The translations under genes and the position numbers were made by a program. Shown piece after piece: positions 17,425-25,485 of a stretch of DNA of 64,000 nucleotides (position 1 is its first letter; each line of letters starts with the position of its first letter). The DNA comes from Xanthomonas hortorum (lineage in GTDB: Bacteria; Pseudomonadota; Gammaproteobacteria; Xanthomonadales; Xanthomonadaceae): contig NZ_CP101417.1 in assembly GCF_024339125.1 (NCBI RefSeq), forward strand, positions 4,103,001 through 4,167,000, given 5' to 3'. The notes under the pieces are model-generated. The model had not been told where the DNA came from and did not search any database. It worked only from the letters and a program-made list of their open reading frames with translations.

Positions 17425-17553
17425 GCTGATCCGTCAGCACCATGCCAGCAGCCAGGGTTTCCAGGCTGCCGCGGAGTTTCTCCGCGCTACCCGCCAGTCC
17501 GCCATCGCATCGAGTCTGCGGACGCGCGTCCTCGTGATGCCGGTGCTTTTTTT
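17425..17553 (+). ncRNA. structured leader element, copy B, with terminal terminator-like helix
   Basis: P1 GCTGA/TCAGC (17425-17438), linker containing CATGCCAG, P2 GCAGCC/GGCTGC (17448-17469), P3 GCGGAG/CTCCGC (17471-17485), conserved ACCCGCCAGTCCGC, then P4 GCATCGAG ... CTCGTGATGC (17507-17540) followed by seven T at 17547-17553. The last helix plus U-run could act as a terminator or attenuator for the small gene at 17617. Confidence 0.6.
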
Positions 17554-17616
17554 AACCGCTAGCGGGAGCTGCCATCCCGTTAGGGACAGGGCCCCGCTTT
17601 TCCTAGGAGCCTATCC

Positions 17617-17829
17617 ATGTCCCAGCAAGCCTCTTTCAGCCAATTGGCTTTGATCTATTGCGGCAAGTTACTGCCGCTCGAAGTCCTGCAGAGCGCCGCA
17701 GGCCACTACATCGGCACACGCAATAGCGAGGGACCCGTTTCGCGGGAATCTCGCGAGTACTTCCGCAGCTACGCCGCGGCTCAACGTGTCCTCGAAAGTG
17801 GCGGCTGGTCCCAGCTGGCCAATCCCTGA
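17617..17829 (+). CDS. small hypothetical ICE protein
   Basis: 70 residues, start follows CCTAGGAGCCTATCC. The pattern LALIYCGKLLPLEVLQSAAGHYIGT is a compact hydrophobic core and the tail GGWSQLANP is short. I do not recognise the family. Located 63 bases after the terminator-like end of element copy B and 21 bases before the next small gene, so it is likely the first gene of a two-gene unit closed by the terminator at 18282. Confidence 0.7.
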   Translation: MSQQASFSQLALIYCGKLLPLEVLQSAAGHYIGTRNSEGPVSRESREYFRSYAAAQRVLESGGWSQLANP

Positions 17830-17850
17830 TCCAACTAGAGGAGCCACATC

Positions 17851-18243
17851 ATGAACCCACATCTGCCTCTGGAAATCGTCGGTCAGATCATGCAGGAAGT
17901 GCAGCATTTCGCTGATGCGCCCCAAGCCTTCTTCGAGGCGTGGAAGCGTGGCGTCGAGATCGCTGGCGCCGAGTGGTTCGGCGAGGGCACCCCTGAAGGC
18001 CTGAACCAGGCCAAGAGCAAATGGGATTTGCGTCCCAACGTGCTGCGGATCAACGACGCCCTCGGCGTCCTGAGCAGCGGGGAACGCATGTTCCTGTCCG
18101 CCATGGTCAGCTTCTACAACGCGCGCGATGGCGGTGCCATGCTCAAGCGCTGCCAGTTCCACGGGCTGTCGGATTTCGACGGTCTCGACCTGGAACGCCG
18201 CAAGGTCATCGCCGATCTGCTGGTGAACTACAGCGGCTGGTGA
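17851..18243 (+). CDS. hypothetical ICE protein
   Basis: 130 residues, soluble, alpha-helical (MNPHLPLEIVGQIMQEVQHF). No recognised motif. AGAGGAGCCACATC precedes the start. It lies 21 bases after the preceding small gene and is followed by a strong terminator. Genes of this size between the methyltransferase and DUF3085 are usual in this ICE class; the function is unknown. Confidence 0.75.
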   Translation: MNPHLPLEIVGQIMQEVQHFADAPQAFFEAWKRGVEIAGAEWFGEGTPEGLNQAKSKWDLRPNVLRINDALGVLSSGERMFLSAMVSFYNARDGGAMLKRCQFHGLSDFDGLDLERRKVIADLLVNYSGW

Positions 18244-18281
18244 GCATCTCTCCGGCATACCACTACTTTCTCGTCCCCCCA

Positions 18282-18326
18282 ATGAGGAACATGCGCCCGC
18301 AAGGCCCTGTTCCTCATATTTTTTTC
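18282..18326 (+). terminator. intrinsic terminator
   Basis: 10-bp stem ATGAGGAACA / TGTTCCTCAT (18282-18291 with 18308-18317), 16-base loop, followed by ATTTTTTTTC. It separates ICE core genes from the effector cassette that follows. Confidence 0.85.
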
Positions 18327-18484
18327 CCCATCACCCAGCGCCACTAGCCTTGGGCTATTAGCAGGATATTGACTGTCTTGATCTGCTGCTTGGGTCAGAC
18401 GCTACAGTGGAACTTGCAGGGCTGGCCCCGCCGCGCTAAAACCGTGGCCGAAGGAGCACAGCTCACACGCTTGGAGACAGCCAC

Positions 18485-20605
18485 ATGGCCAGCACCACCG
18501 AAATCGCTGCCCTGTTGGCTGCGACCGACGCGCAGGGCCGCGTCGATCCGCTGGCCTACGAAGCGCAGCGCCTAATCCTGCAGCATCAAGGTCTGGGTAG
18601 CGTAGATGCGGCCGCACTGGTGCGCGCCCTGCCGGCCTCGCCGGGTTTTACCGCCTTCGACCGCACCACGCTCTTTTCCGCCATCGACCAGCGCCTGGAT
18701 ACGCCGCAGGAACGGCAGCGTTTCGCCGACGCGCTGGACCAGGCCAACCTCAGCGACGGATGGCTCGAACGGCTGGGCGAGCAGGCGGCCGAGGTCGGCG
18801 GCCAGGCCTATGACAGTACCCGCACCGCAGTGCGCTGGGCCGATACCCAGGTCAGTGACGGCTTGGCCGCCGCGCAACGCAGCACCCGCGACACTGCGGC
18901 CGCTCCTGGCGTGTTGCCCGGCCTGCGCGCCGAAGCGCAGGCCGGCAACAATCTGGTCGGCAATGTGCAGCAAGGCTATGGCTTCGTCACTGGCGGGGCG
19001 GGACATGCCGTGTCCACGCTCGGCGATACCGTCGACCTGGTGCGCATGGGCACGCGCTTGGTCACCGACCCGAACTATCGCGATGTGGTGGTCGGCATGG
19101 TCCGTATTTATGCGGCCGAGGTCGTCGCCGACCCGCACAAGCCGATCGACCAGGCCCGCAGCGCCGCCACCCAGGCGCTGCAGCAGTGGCAGCAGGGGCT
19201 GGCGCAGGCGCAACGCGAAGGCCGCGAGCACGAATATGTCGGCAGCGCAGCCGGCGCGGCTGGGGTGGAGATCCTGGCCACGTTGGTCCCGGCCAGTAAA
19301 CTGGGCAAGCTCGGCAAGGCCGCGCGAATCATGGAGGACATCGCCCCGCGCGCAGCCGGCGAAGCCAGCGAGGGTCTGGCCGATGCCGCCCGTGCCGAGC
19401 GCGTCGGCACCGGCGCGCGCGACGCGGGCGAACTCGCACCCGAGCGGGGCGCGGCATTGCCCGGCCGCGCCGGCGCCTACGCCGAAGCGCTGGAAGAAGT
19501 CGGCCAGGCCGCGCAGCGCGGCGGTGCGGCGGGCGAAGGCGCGCAGCAATTGCTGCGCGGGCTGGTCGGCCAGGCGCGCCAGGACGGCCACCTGGACGAC
19601 TTGGTCCGCGCCGCCCGCGCCACTGATAATGTCGAAGGCCTGCTACGCAGCGGCGAACTGGCACCGCGCGAACTCACCGCCATCCTCAAGCGCAACCCGG
19701 ATGTCTTCGATGGCAGGATCGACTTCCCGACTGCGCTAGACCACAGCACGCAGGGCGTGGACCTGACCCGGCTCACCACGCGCCAGCTCGGCGACATCGG
19801 CGAAGCCATCCAGACCCACGAACTGGTAAAGCAAGGCTATAGCGACATCGTCGCGATCAAAAACCGCTCCGGCCACGGCATCGACCTGGTCGGCCGCAAC
19901 CCCGACGGTGATCTGGAGTTCTTCGAGATCAAGACCTCGGCCAAGGGGATCGCGCCGGCGCAACATGGGGATCCGGAAGAATTCGTGGCCAAGCGAATTG
20001 ACCTGGCGATCCGTGCGGAAAAGCACTGGGATCCGAAAAACACGATTCCCGGATTGAATGACATAGCCGATGGCATAAGAAGAGAGATCGGCCCCGAGGC
20101 CGAGAACATCAACGTCACGTGGGTGCGGCTCAATCTGAGTCGCAGCCCAGACTCGCCGCACCTGCAGATCGAACGCAAGGTTGACCCATGGGTCAAGCCC
20201 ACAGCACCGAAACAGACCATGCTGACCCCTGGCGATGCCGGCCACCCGGACCATGCGGTGTTCGACAAGATGCTACGCACGGTGCAGCGCGACGGCCGCT
20301 GGAACGAGGGGCAGAGCCACAACATTGCCGCAAGCCTGCTGCAGGAGTATAAAGCCGACGCGCTGTGCAAGACCCTGGATTCGGTGCGCATTGGCGGCAG
20401 CGCCGATGCGCCACGCGTTTTCGCGGTCAGTTCGCCGCACGGCGAGAAAGGCCCGGATTTCCATGTCCACGTCGAAGCGGAGCATGCCGCACAGCGCCCG
20501 GTGTCCGAGAGCTTCGCTCAGGTCCAGCAGCTCAATCAGCAACAGGCGCTGGCCCAGGAAACAGAACAGCAGAACCAAGCCCAGCGCGGCCCGAGGATGA
20601 GTTAA
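18485..20605 (+). CDS. putative Xanthomonadales T4SS effector: PD-(D/E)XK-like nuclease with C-terminal XVIPCD-like domain
   Basis: 706 residues in three parts. About 1-430 is Ala/Gly-rich and helical with weakly hydrophobic stretches. About 440-500 holds QTHELVKQGYSDIVAIKNRS then GHGIDLVG and DLEFFEIKTS, giving D467 ... E481-x-K483, as in restriction-endonuclease-fold DNases. About 590-680 matches the XVIPCD pattern (GHPDHAVFDKMLRTVQRDGR, then SLLQEYKADALCKTLDSVRI and a FAVSS strand), followed by a Gln-rich tail, as in effectors of the Xanthomonas and Stenotrophomonas bacteria-killing T4SS. The X-T4SS apparatus itself is not in this window. The next gene overlaps by one base and is the candidate immunity gene. 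Domain calls are by eye; confidence in XVIPCD is fair to good, in nuclease activity fair. Confidence 0.7.
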   Translation: MASTTEIAALLAATDAQGRVDPLAYEAQRLILQHQGLGSVDAAALVRALPASPGFTAFDRTTLFSAIDQRLDTPQERQRFADALDQANLSDGWLERLGEQAAEVGGQAYDSTRTAVRWADTQVSDGLAAAQRSTRDTAAAPGVLPGLRAEAQAGNNLVGNVQQGYGFVTGGAGHAVSTLGDTVDLVRMGTRLVTDPNYRDVVVGMVRIYAAEVVADPHKPIDQARSAATQALQQWQQGLAQAQREGREHEYVGSAAGAAGVEILATLVPASKLGKLGKAARIMEDIAPRAAGEASEGLADAARAERVGTGARDAGELAPERGAALPGRAGAYAEALEEVGQAAQRGGAAGEGAQQLLRGLVGQARQDGHLDDLVRAARATDNVEGLLRSGELAPRELTAILKRNPDVFDGRIDFPTALDHSTQGVDLTRLTTRQLGDIGEAIQTHELVKQGYSDIVAIKNRSGHGIDLVGRNPDGDLEFFEIKTSAKGIAPAQHGDPEEFVAKRIDLAIRAEKHWDPKNTIPGLNDIADGIRREIGPEAENINVTWVRLNLSRSPDSPHLQIERKVDPWVKPTAPKQTMLTPGDAGHPDHAVFDKMLRTVQRDGRWNEGQSHNIAASLLQEYKADALCKTLDSVRIGGSADAPRVFAVSSPHGEKGPDFHVHVEAEHAAQRPVSESFAQVQQLNQQQALAQETEQQNQAQRGPRMS

Positions 20606-21531
20606 TGGCGGCAGGCAAGAGCGACAAACAGTTGCCAGTATGGCATCCCTCGCTGAAGAAGCTATTCAAGTCCTGTGACAGATGGATTGAGTGGGCGCTC
20701 ACCACGGATCGCAGGCCGACGAAATATCTGGAACGCATCGAAGGGTGCCTGGCGCAAACTGGTATCCTGAAAGGCGAGGTCTGGCTGGATTTAGGCCAAG
20801 CCGGTCACACCTACGCCATGCAAACCTGCGCCCTCAGCGGCCAGGGCCGACTGGACGAACTCGCCCAGCCGCTGCGCTGGGCAGTGGCAATGCGCTCCAT
20901 CGCATTTCGTTTCGAAGCCGCCGTAACCCTGGCCTGGACCACCGAGCGGCAACCGTTGCTGTCGTTCGGGACAAGCATGAAAGTGGCAGCGACCGCGATG
21001 CTCTCGCAATGGGACGCCACCGAGGCCGGCGCCCGCTTCCTGATCCAGGTCGCGCACAAGGACCAGGCCCTGAAGCCGGACGAGTGGCGTCGCGAGGGTT
21101 GGGGCAAAGGCACCAACGACGCCTTCCTGATTTTCCTGTTCGCGCAGGCCTTCGGCATCCCCACCCATTACCAACCGGTGCATCCGCTGATCCCCGAGTA
21201 TCAGGCGGTGCTCGACCAGTGGCGCAGCACCGACGCAGCGGTGTTCCAGACCGCGATGCAGGCCGCGGCCGACTGGCATATCACCCGCAGCAAAGACAGT
21301 ACCGAGCGCAATACCTATGAGTTCGATGAAAGCTTCAATGGCGTTTACCCCGCCGAATTGCTTGCCGTGCAGGCCCTGCGCCAGCGCGACGGCCTGCCAC
21401 ATTTCGATACTGGCCATCTGCTGATCGACACGCCGTGGGCCATCCTGAGCAAGCTGCCCGAGTGCCCGCCGCATCCGCTCGCTATGGCGGTGGAAGAGCG
21501 GGTGCGCCGGGACTATCCGGATTACAACTGA
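20605..21531 (+). CDS. candidate immunity protein for the XVIPCD effector
   Basis: 308 residues from the ATG at 20605, which overlaps the effector stop (TAATG), so the two are translationally coupled. The ORF could be extended upstream to 20365 but only inside the effector gene. No signal peptide or membrane span, so it would act in the cytoplasm, as expected if the effector is a DNase. I see loose resemblance to polymorphic-toxin immunity proteins (a YPAELLAVQALRQRDG segment near residue 247), but no family is assigned. Codon use and GC match the effector. Confidence 0.75.
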   Translation: MAAGKSDKQLPVWHPSLKKLFKSCDRWIEWALTTDRRPTKYLERIEGCLAQTGILKGEVWLDLGQAGHTYAMQTCALSGQGRLDELAQPLRWAVAMRSIAFRFEAAVTLAWTTERQPLLSFGTSMKVAATAMLSQWDATEAGARFLIQVAHKDQALKPDEWRREGWGKGTNDAFLIFLFAQAFGIPTHYQPVHPLIPEYQAVLDQWRSTDAAVFQTAMQAAADWHITRSKDSTERNTYEFDESFNGVYPAELLAVQALRQRDGLPHFDTGHLLIDTPWAILSKLPECPPHPLAMAVEERVRRDYPDYN

Positions 21532-21622
21532 AGCGAATACCCCAGACACAATGGGGCGATGAGCCAGTACAGATTTCCCATGGCCGCCGGAGTGGGCTGG
21601 TGCGACGCTGCCGCCATGTTCC

Positions 21623-21715
21623 GCTGAACTCGGTCAGCAACATGCCCAGAGCGCTACGCGCCCGCCGGCACTAAGGAAGACGGTCGAGACGAACACGCCC
21701 GTGAGCGACCGCATC
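21623..21715 (+). ncRNA. structured leader element, degenerate copy F
   Basis: P1 GCTGA/TCAGC (21623-21638) and the linker AACATGCCCAG (21639-21649) match copies D and E, but P2 is missing and only a distant CGCATCC remains at about 21709-21715. Precedes the small ORF at 21753. Confidence 0.4.
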
Positions 21716-21752
21716 CGACTTCGAGCACCAGCTTGGAGCCTGCGTCAACGCC

Positions 21753-21959
21753 ATGAACCAGCACGACTCCATCGGCCAGATCCTGGTGTTCGCGCGCATG
21801 AGCGGCACGCTGCACATGCGCCAAATCGCCAGCGCCGACCTAGTGGACGCCGACATTGATGACTACGAAATGGTCGTGTTCGACGGTGGCAACACAAGCG
21901 GCGACACGTGGAAGCACGTGTTCTTCCCGCGTCAACGCGAACACTACTTCGTGTACTAG
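21753..21959 (+). CDS. small hypothetical protein
   Basis: 68 residues, acidic, beginning MNQHDSIGQILVFARMSGTL. Not recognised. Support comes from position: it follows a degenerate copy of the leader element, as other ICE genes here do, and ends just before an intrinsic terminator (21974). There is no strong Shine-Dalgarno sequence. Could be a spurious ORF. Confidence 0.45.
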   Translation: MNQHDSIGQILVFARMSGTLHMRQIASADLVDADIDDYEMVVFDGGNTSGDTWKHVFFPRQREHYFVY

Positions 21960-21973
21960 GCCTGCCCACCACC

Positions 21974-21998
21974 AGCCCCTTTCGAGGGGCTTTTTTCT
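21974..21998 (+). terminator. intrinsic terminator
   Basis: GCCCCT-TTCG-AGGGGC stem followed by TTTTTTCTT, 15 bases after the small ORF stop. It closes the cassette that begins at 18485. Confidence 0.8.
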
Positions 21999-22084
21999 TG
22001 CCGTCGCGCAGGAATATGGGTGCGGCAACGTGCCGTTTCCTGCGAGCAGGTAGCCCACTCCAGGGCCATCCTTTCCCCATGTTC

Positions 22085-22150
22085 GTCGGCGTTGCCGACA
22101 CATGCCCAGGCAGCCGAGACCTTCAAGGCTGCAAGTGCGGGAAACCGCAC
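22085..22150 (+). ncRNA. structured leader element, copy C
   Basis: P1 GTCGGC/GCCGAC (22085-22099), linker ACATGCCCAG, P2 GCAGCC/GGCTGC (22110-22132), P3 GTGCGG/CCGCAC (22135-22150). The 3' part differs from other copies: a GGACGC/GCGTCC hairpin near 22176-22191, then CAAGGG at about 22199 that can pair with either of two downstream CCCTTG blocks, a possible switch just before the start of the gene at 22257. Confidence 0.6.
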
Positions 22151-22256
22151 AGGTCGTTTCATTCCAAGGACGCGTCCGCGTCCATCAACGCCACCCACAA
22201 GGGACCTCTCCCTTGCGGGCGGGGAATCCCTTGTTTGTTCCTCAAGGAGATTTCCC

Positions 22257-23069
22257 ATGGACCGTTCCCTCGTCAAATCCATGATGCCTTCGCTTGTCGC
22301 AGGCCATGTCCCTCGCAACGTGCGGTCGTTCAAGTACCGCGTGTTCGATGATCAGCCGCAGTCTTCGACATTGGGCTTCGCCATCGATCCCCTACCCTTC
22401 GATGGGCGCGTGGTCGTGGTGACGGACGACACCATCGTCGTCAAGCTCAAGCCCAGCGAGTTCGCTGTGCTCGATCCCAAACTGGTGACCGTCGTTCCCA
22501 CCGAAGGCGCCAATGTGCATGTCCAACCCTACGCGCGGCGCCGTTTCGACGGACTGCGCGCGGACACTCCGGAAGTACGCACCGAGATGACGTCGGACGG
22601 CGTCCCCTACACCGTCAAGACGCACCTTCTTGGATCCGCGCAGGCCAAGCTTCCCATCCCCACGCCGCAGTGCATGGAGCTGGGCCAGCTCATCGAGCAA
22701 CTGGAGGAAATGCCGGCGCCCGATGGCTTCCGACGCATTACCCATATGCTGGTCGATGCGGGCGCTCGCGATTTCTCCTGGGTCGATCCGAAGCCGTCCA
22801 AGATCATCGAGACGCCTCCGGCGATCACCTTCACGGTCTCGACCGCGAAGTTCGAGGGTCAGGTGAAGGTGCTGTACGACCGCGCGGGGGATACCTACGT
22901 GGTGGAGCTGCACCGAGACGGCGAATTGGTCGATCGGCATGACGAAGTGCATTTCGACATGCTCGGCGAAGTGCTAGAGCAACTCATCGACGACGGGCGT
23001 TGGCGCCTGATCGACGTGAGTGTCATCAAAGCGAAGGCGGCTCGACCACGCCAGGCGCTGCCGGCATGA
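22257..23069 (+). CDS. hypothetical ICE protein
   Basis: 270 residues, start after CTCAAGGAGATTTCCC, which is preferred over the longer frame from 22020 because the leader element C occupies that stretch. Mixed alpha/beta, soluble (GFAIDPLPFDGRVVVVTDDT, FDGLRADTPEVRTEMTSDGV). Not recognised beyond being a conserved type of gene in this region of PFGI-1-like ICEs. The next gene, DUF3085, follows after 143 bases with its own leader hairpin. Confidence 0.8.
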   Translation: MDRSLVKSMMPSLVAGHVPRNVRSFKYRVFDDQPQSSTLGFAIDPLPFDGRVVVVTDDTIVVKLKPSEFAVLDPKLVTVVPTEGANVHVQPYARRRFDGLRADTPEVRTEMTSDGVPYTVKTHLLGSAQAKLPIPTPQCMELGQLIEQLEEMPAPDGFRRITHMLVDAGARDFSWVDPKPSKIIETPPAITFTVSTAKFEGQVKVLYDRAGDTYVVELHRDGELVDRHDEVHFDMLGEVLEQLIDDGRWRLIDVSVIKAKAARPRQALPA

Positions 23070-23212
23070 CGCCCCGCACCGAAGCCAGACGGTTCTTCGG
23101 CTGATCCGAGCCGCCGTCACGGCGTTACAGCCCTTCTGTCCATGTGCCCCACAGGCTCTCCATCCATTCGGGTGGAGGGCCTTTTATCTATCCGACACAG
23201 GAGATTTCAACC

Positions 23213-23566
23213 ATGTCACTGCGATTCAAAGGCTCCGACCTGCGCCCCGTGTTGACGGAGGCGATCGCCAACCAATGCCGCGTCATCCTAGTCAAGGACC
23301 AAGGCGTGTACTTCCTTGCCGAGCACGGGGAGCGTCGCCCGGGTGGACGCGTGAAGCTGCTGGCCTATGCCGTCGGCTGCAACCCGGACACCGATCCGTT
23401 TGACAACTGGTGGGAACTGGCGCGCGACGAACTAGGCGGCGACGACTTCGCGGAGTACTTCGATCCGAAGGATGGCGTATTCAATCGCATGCTGCACTCC
23501 GCAGACGATCTGATACTGTCCGCCACCGCCACGCATCTGTCGCTGGAGGTAGTGCCTTCCGCATAG
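23213..23566 (+). CDS. DUF3085-family protein
   Basis: 117 residues. LRPVLTEAIANQCRVILVKD and GVYFLAEHG, followed by CNPDTDPFDNWWELARDELG, are typical of DUF3085, a small protein restricted to ICEs and plasmids, function unknown. ACAGGAGATTTCAACC precedes the start. A hairpin CTCCATCC/GGGTGGAG (about 23158-23176) and a short T-run precede the Shine-Dalgarno sequence. Confidence 0.88.
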   Translation: MSLRFKGSDLRPVLTEAIANQCRVILVKDQGVYFLAEHGERRPGGRVKLLAYAVGCNPDTDPFDNWWELARDELGGDDFAEYFDPKDGVFNRMLHSADDLILSATATHLSLEVVPSA

Positions 23567-23663
23567 CGCGGCTTGCTGAGTCAGATTTGCGATCGAGCGG
23601 TCGGCAATGTCCCGAGTGAGCGAATATCCGGACCGGCCCAGGCATTAATGCAGTATTCCAGAA

Positions 23664-23705
23664 GAAAAAAGGCCCTTCACTCATTGAGTAAGGACTTTTC
23701 TTTTC
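23664..23705. terminator. bidirectional terminator
   Basis: Imperfect stem around CCCTTCACTCA-TTGAGTAAGG with A-run on the left and T-run on the right. It would end both the DUF3085 transcript and the oppositely directed lipoprotein gene. Confidence 0.65.
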
Positions 23706-23724
23706 TGAATGGATTCAGAGCTAT

Positions 23725-24351
23725 TTATCCACGCTTGAACAGGCGTTCGTGCATCCACCCATCGTTGGTCAGGATGACTGCCGCCTTGGCCTGTACATCT
23801 CCCTGAGTCTGCTCCGCAAAATTCTTATAATTGGCACGCATGACTTCCGATTTGGCCCAGTCATCTGCACCGTCCACCTTGTAGCGGTAGTTCACCTGCG
23901 ACAGCTTTACGCCCATCATGTCGCTGGGTTCGGTGAAGTTGTCCACTTCCACGACGGTGTACTTGCCGGTGCAGAAGGCATCTTGTGCAGCCAGCGTGTT
24001 TGCACCGTTGGCGACGAGAAATTTCTTGCCGGTATCAGTAATTTGGTATTCGGTGGCCGGCTCCATCTTGTTGCCGAACATGGCTTTGACTTCGGTGTCT
24101 CGCTTAGTCAGCAGCCCCGCATCGACCAGCGCATCGGCGCGCTTCTTGTTCTGGCCGCCCATCATATCTTGGTTCGCCAGGGTGAACGGCAAGCCCTTTG
24201 CAGGAATCGCAGCGCACAGACCCTTCTGAGTGTCCAGGTACGCCTGGATGGCCTTGCTAAAGTTGCTCTTGTTAGCGTCTTTGGCGCTGCCGCACGCGGC
24301 AAGCGTAAGGGCAAGACTGCTAATGGCGACGATTTTGATGGCGGTATGCAA
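23725..24351 (-). CDS. putative lipoprotein of unknown function
   Basis: 208 residues with a clear lipoprotein signal: MHTAIKIVAISSLALTLAAC with the lipobox LAAC at residues 17-20, so it should be anchored in the outer membrane or periplasm. The mature part has DTQKGLCAAIPAKGLPFTLA and two more cysteines in total (ALCTG-type), but no domain that I know. It is opposite to the ICE genes and bounded by a terminator and by IS30 debris, so it is probably cargo. Confidence 0.75.
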   Translation of the reverse strand: MHTAIKIVAISSLALTLAACGSAKDANKSNFSKAIQAYLDTQKGLCAAIPAKGLPFTLANQDMMGGQNKKRADALVDAGLLTKRDTEVKAMFGNKMEPATEYQITDTGKKFLVANGANTLAAQDAFCTGKYTVVEVDNFTEPSDMMGVKLSQVNYRYKVDGADDWAKSEVMRANYKNFAEQTQGDVQAKAAVILTNDGWMHERLFKRG

Positions 24352-24654
24352 AACGAGCTTCCTCTGTAGGTTAAGACAAGCGGTTATTCATTTTGGCAAC
24401 GCGATTAGGCGATGCGCGGTTCTCGGCATGGCGGGTAGCTTATAGTCGGTTTGTAGAAGCGGACGGAGCGGTCCGAGGGTGCGGTGAAGCGTCTGTACCA
24501 ACTGTTCCGCTCGAACGTGGGTGTTGCGCTTGAGCATCTGCATAGTAGCCATGAGTACTCAAGAATGAGGCTCACGCCGCATCACTTTACCGAAAATGTA
24601 ACTGACCACAACTTTAGAAAATCCCCCAACGATGCGGGACCACACCACGTTCCA
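24352..24654. other. non-coding region between the lipoprotein gene and IS30 debris
   Basis: No supported gene. The promoter of the leftward lipoprotein gene must lie at its left end. The rest is lower in GC than the ICE and is probably part of the IS-associated insertion. Confidence 0.45.
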
Positions 24655-25031
24655 ACTATTCAAGGAGCGTTTTGAATCCGAGCATCTTGCGCGGACGATT
24701 GTAGAGCCGCTGCTCAATCGACCGCAGGTGCGCATTGGTGATGGTGCTGAAATCGGTCTGTCGTGGCAAGTACTGGCGGGTCAACCCGTTGGCATTTTCG
24801 TTGCTTCCTCGCTGCTATGCGCAGCACGGATCTGCAAAATAGAAATCGCTCTGCAAGCAGGCAGCAATGAGCCGATGATCAGCGAAGCGTGCTGGTTGCG
24901 GCGCAGTTCGCGGTTGATCGTGCTGGGCGCACGCGGCACTGCGCCGGCGATGGCCCGCATCGACATACAAATTTCATATAACGCATGCAGACGGTATCGT
25001 TCTGCCAGATCCAGGCGGCGGGATGACATGG
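24655..25031 (-). pseudogene. IS30-family transposase remnant, internally deleted
   Basis: On the minus strand the N-terminal HTH is readable from about 25031 (LAERYRLHALYEICMSMRAI, then STINRELRRNQHA) and the C-terminal end is readable at about 24655-24806 in another frame (ENANGLTRQYLPRQTDFS, then RLYNRPRKMLG). Intact IS30 transposases are over 300 residues; most of the DDE core is missing here. Non-functional. Confidence 0.8.
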
Positions 25032-25266
25032 GCAACTCCACTTGGCGGTGAAGTCGTCCAGGTCTGGTCGCCTGCACCACTTCACAACCGTTGGTGTTGC
25101 GATCCACAGTTGGAGCCGCCAATTTTATTAATATTTTTCTGATTATGTCATCTCTACCGCTGTAACTGATGTGGCAGACGTTGGTCGCCGTGGACAAAGG
25201 GAGGCGCTCGGTTACCGATTCATTGCTGCTCCACACATGAGGCCCGGCCATGCTGCCCCCATGCCT
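25032..25266. other. non-coding region left of element copy D
   Basis: Probably contains the outer end of the IS30 remnant. AT-rich at 25119-25150, then GC-rich ICE sequence resumes. No gene supported. Confidence 0.4.
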
Positions 25267-25397
25267 GCTGACGTTGTCAGCAACATGCCAGGCAACCATC
25301 GGTCTTCGAGGTTGCGGCGCAGTTCCCACTGCGTGACCGAGCCAGCTCGCACCGCATCCATCTGCGAGCGACCACCGGCCTGTCCGGTGGCGGATGC
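25267..25397 (+). ncRNA. structured leader element, copy D
   Basis: P1 GCTGAC/GTCAGC (25267-25281), linker AACATGCCAG, P2 GCAACC/GGTTGC (25292-25315), P3 CGCAGT/ACTGCG (25318-25333), then P4 GCATCC/GGATGC (25354-25359 with 25392-25397) that encloses a CCACCGG/CCGGTGG hairpin (25372-25390). P2 here has A-U pairs where copies B and C have G-C, keeping the helix. Lies about 90 bases upstream of the DUF3577 gene. Confidence 0.65.
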
Positions 25398-25485
25398 TTT
25401 CGCCTTATCAACCCATCGCGGGGTTACGCACCCTTCCCCGCTTGCGTGGCTTGGTGTGCCTCCGCTTTTCCCAATGGAGATCACC

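Noticed and set aside
18606-19739. 377-codon ORF in another frame inside the effector gene
   Set aside because: GC-rich frame shadow; its composition is arginine/proline/serine-rich noise and the annotated frame has recognisable domains.
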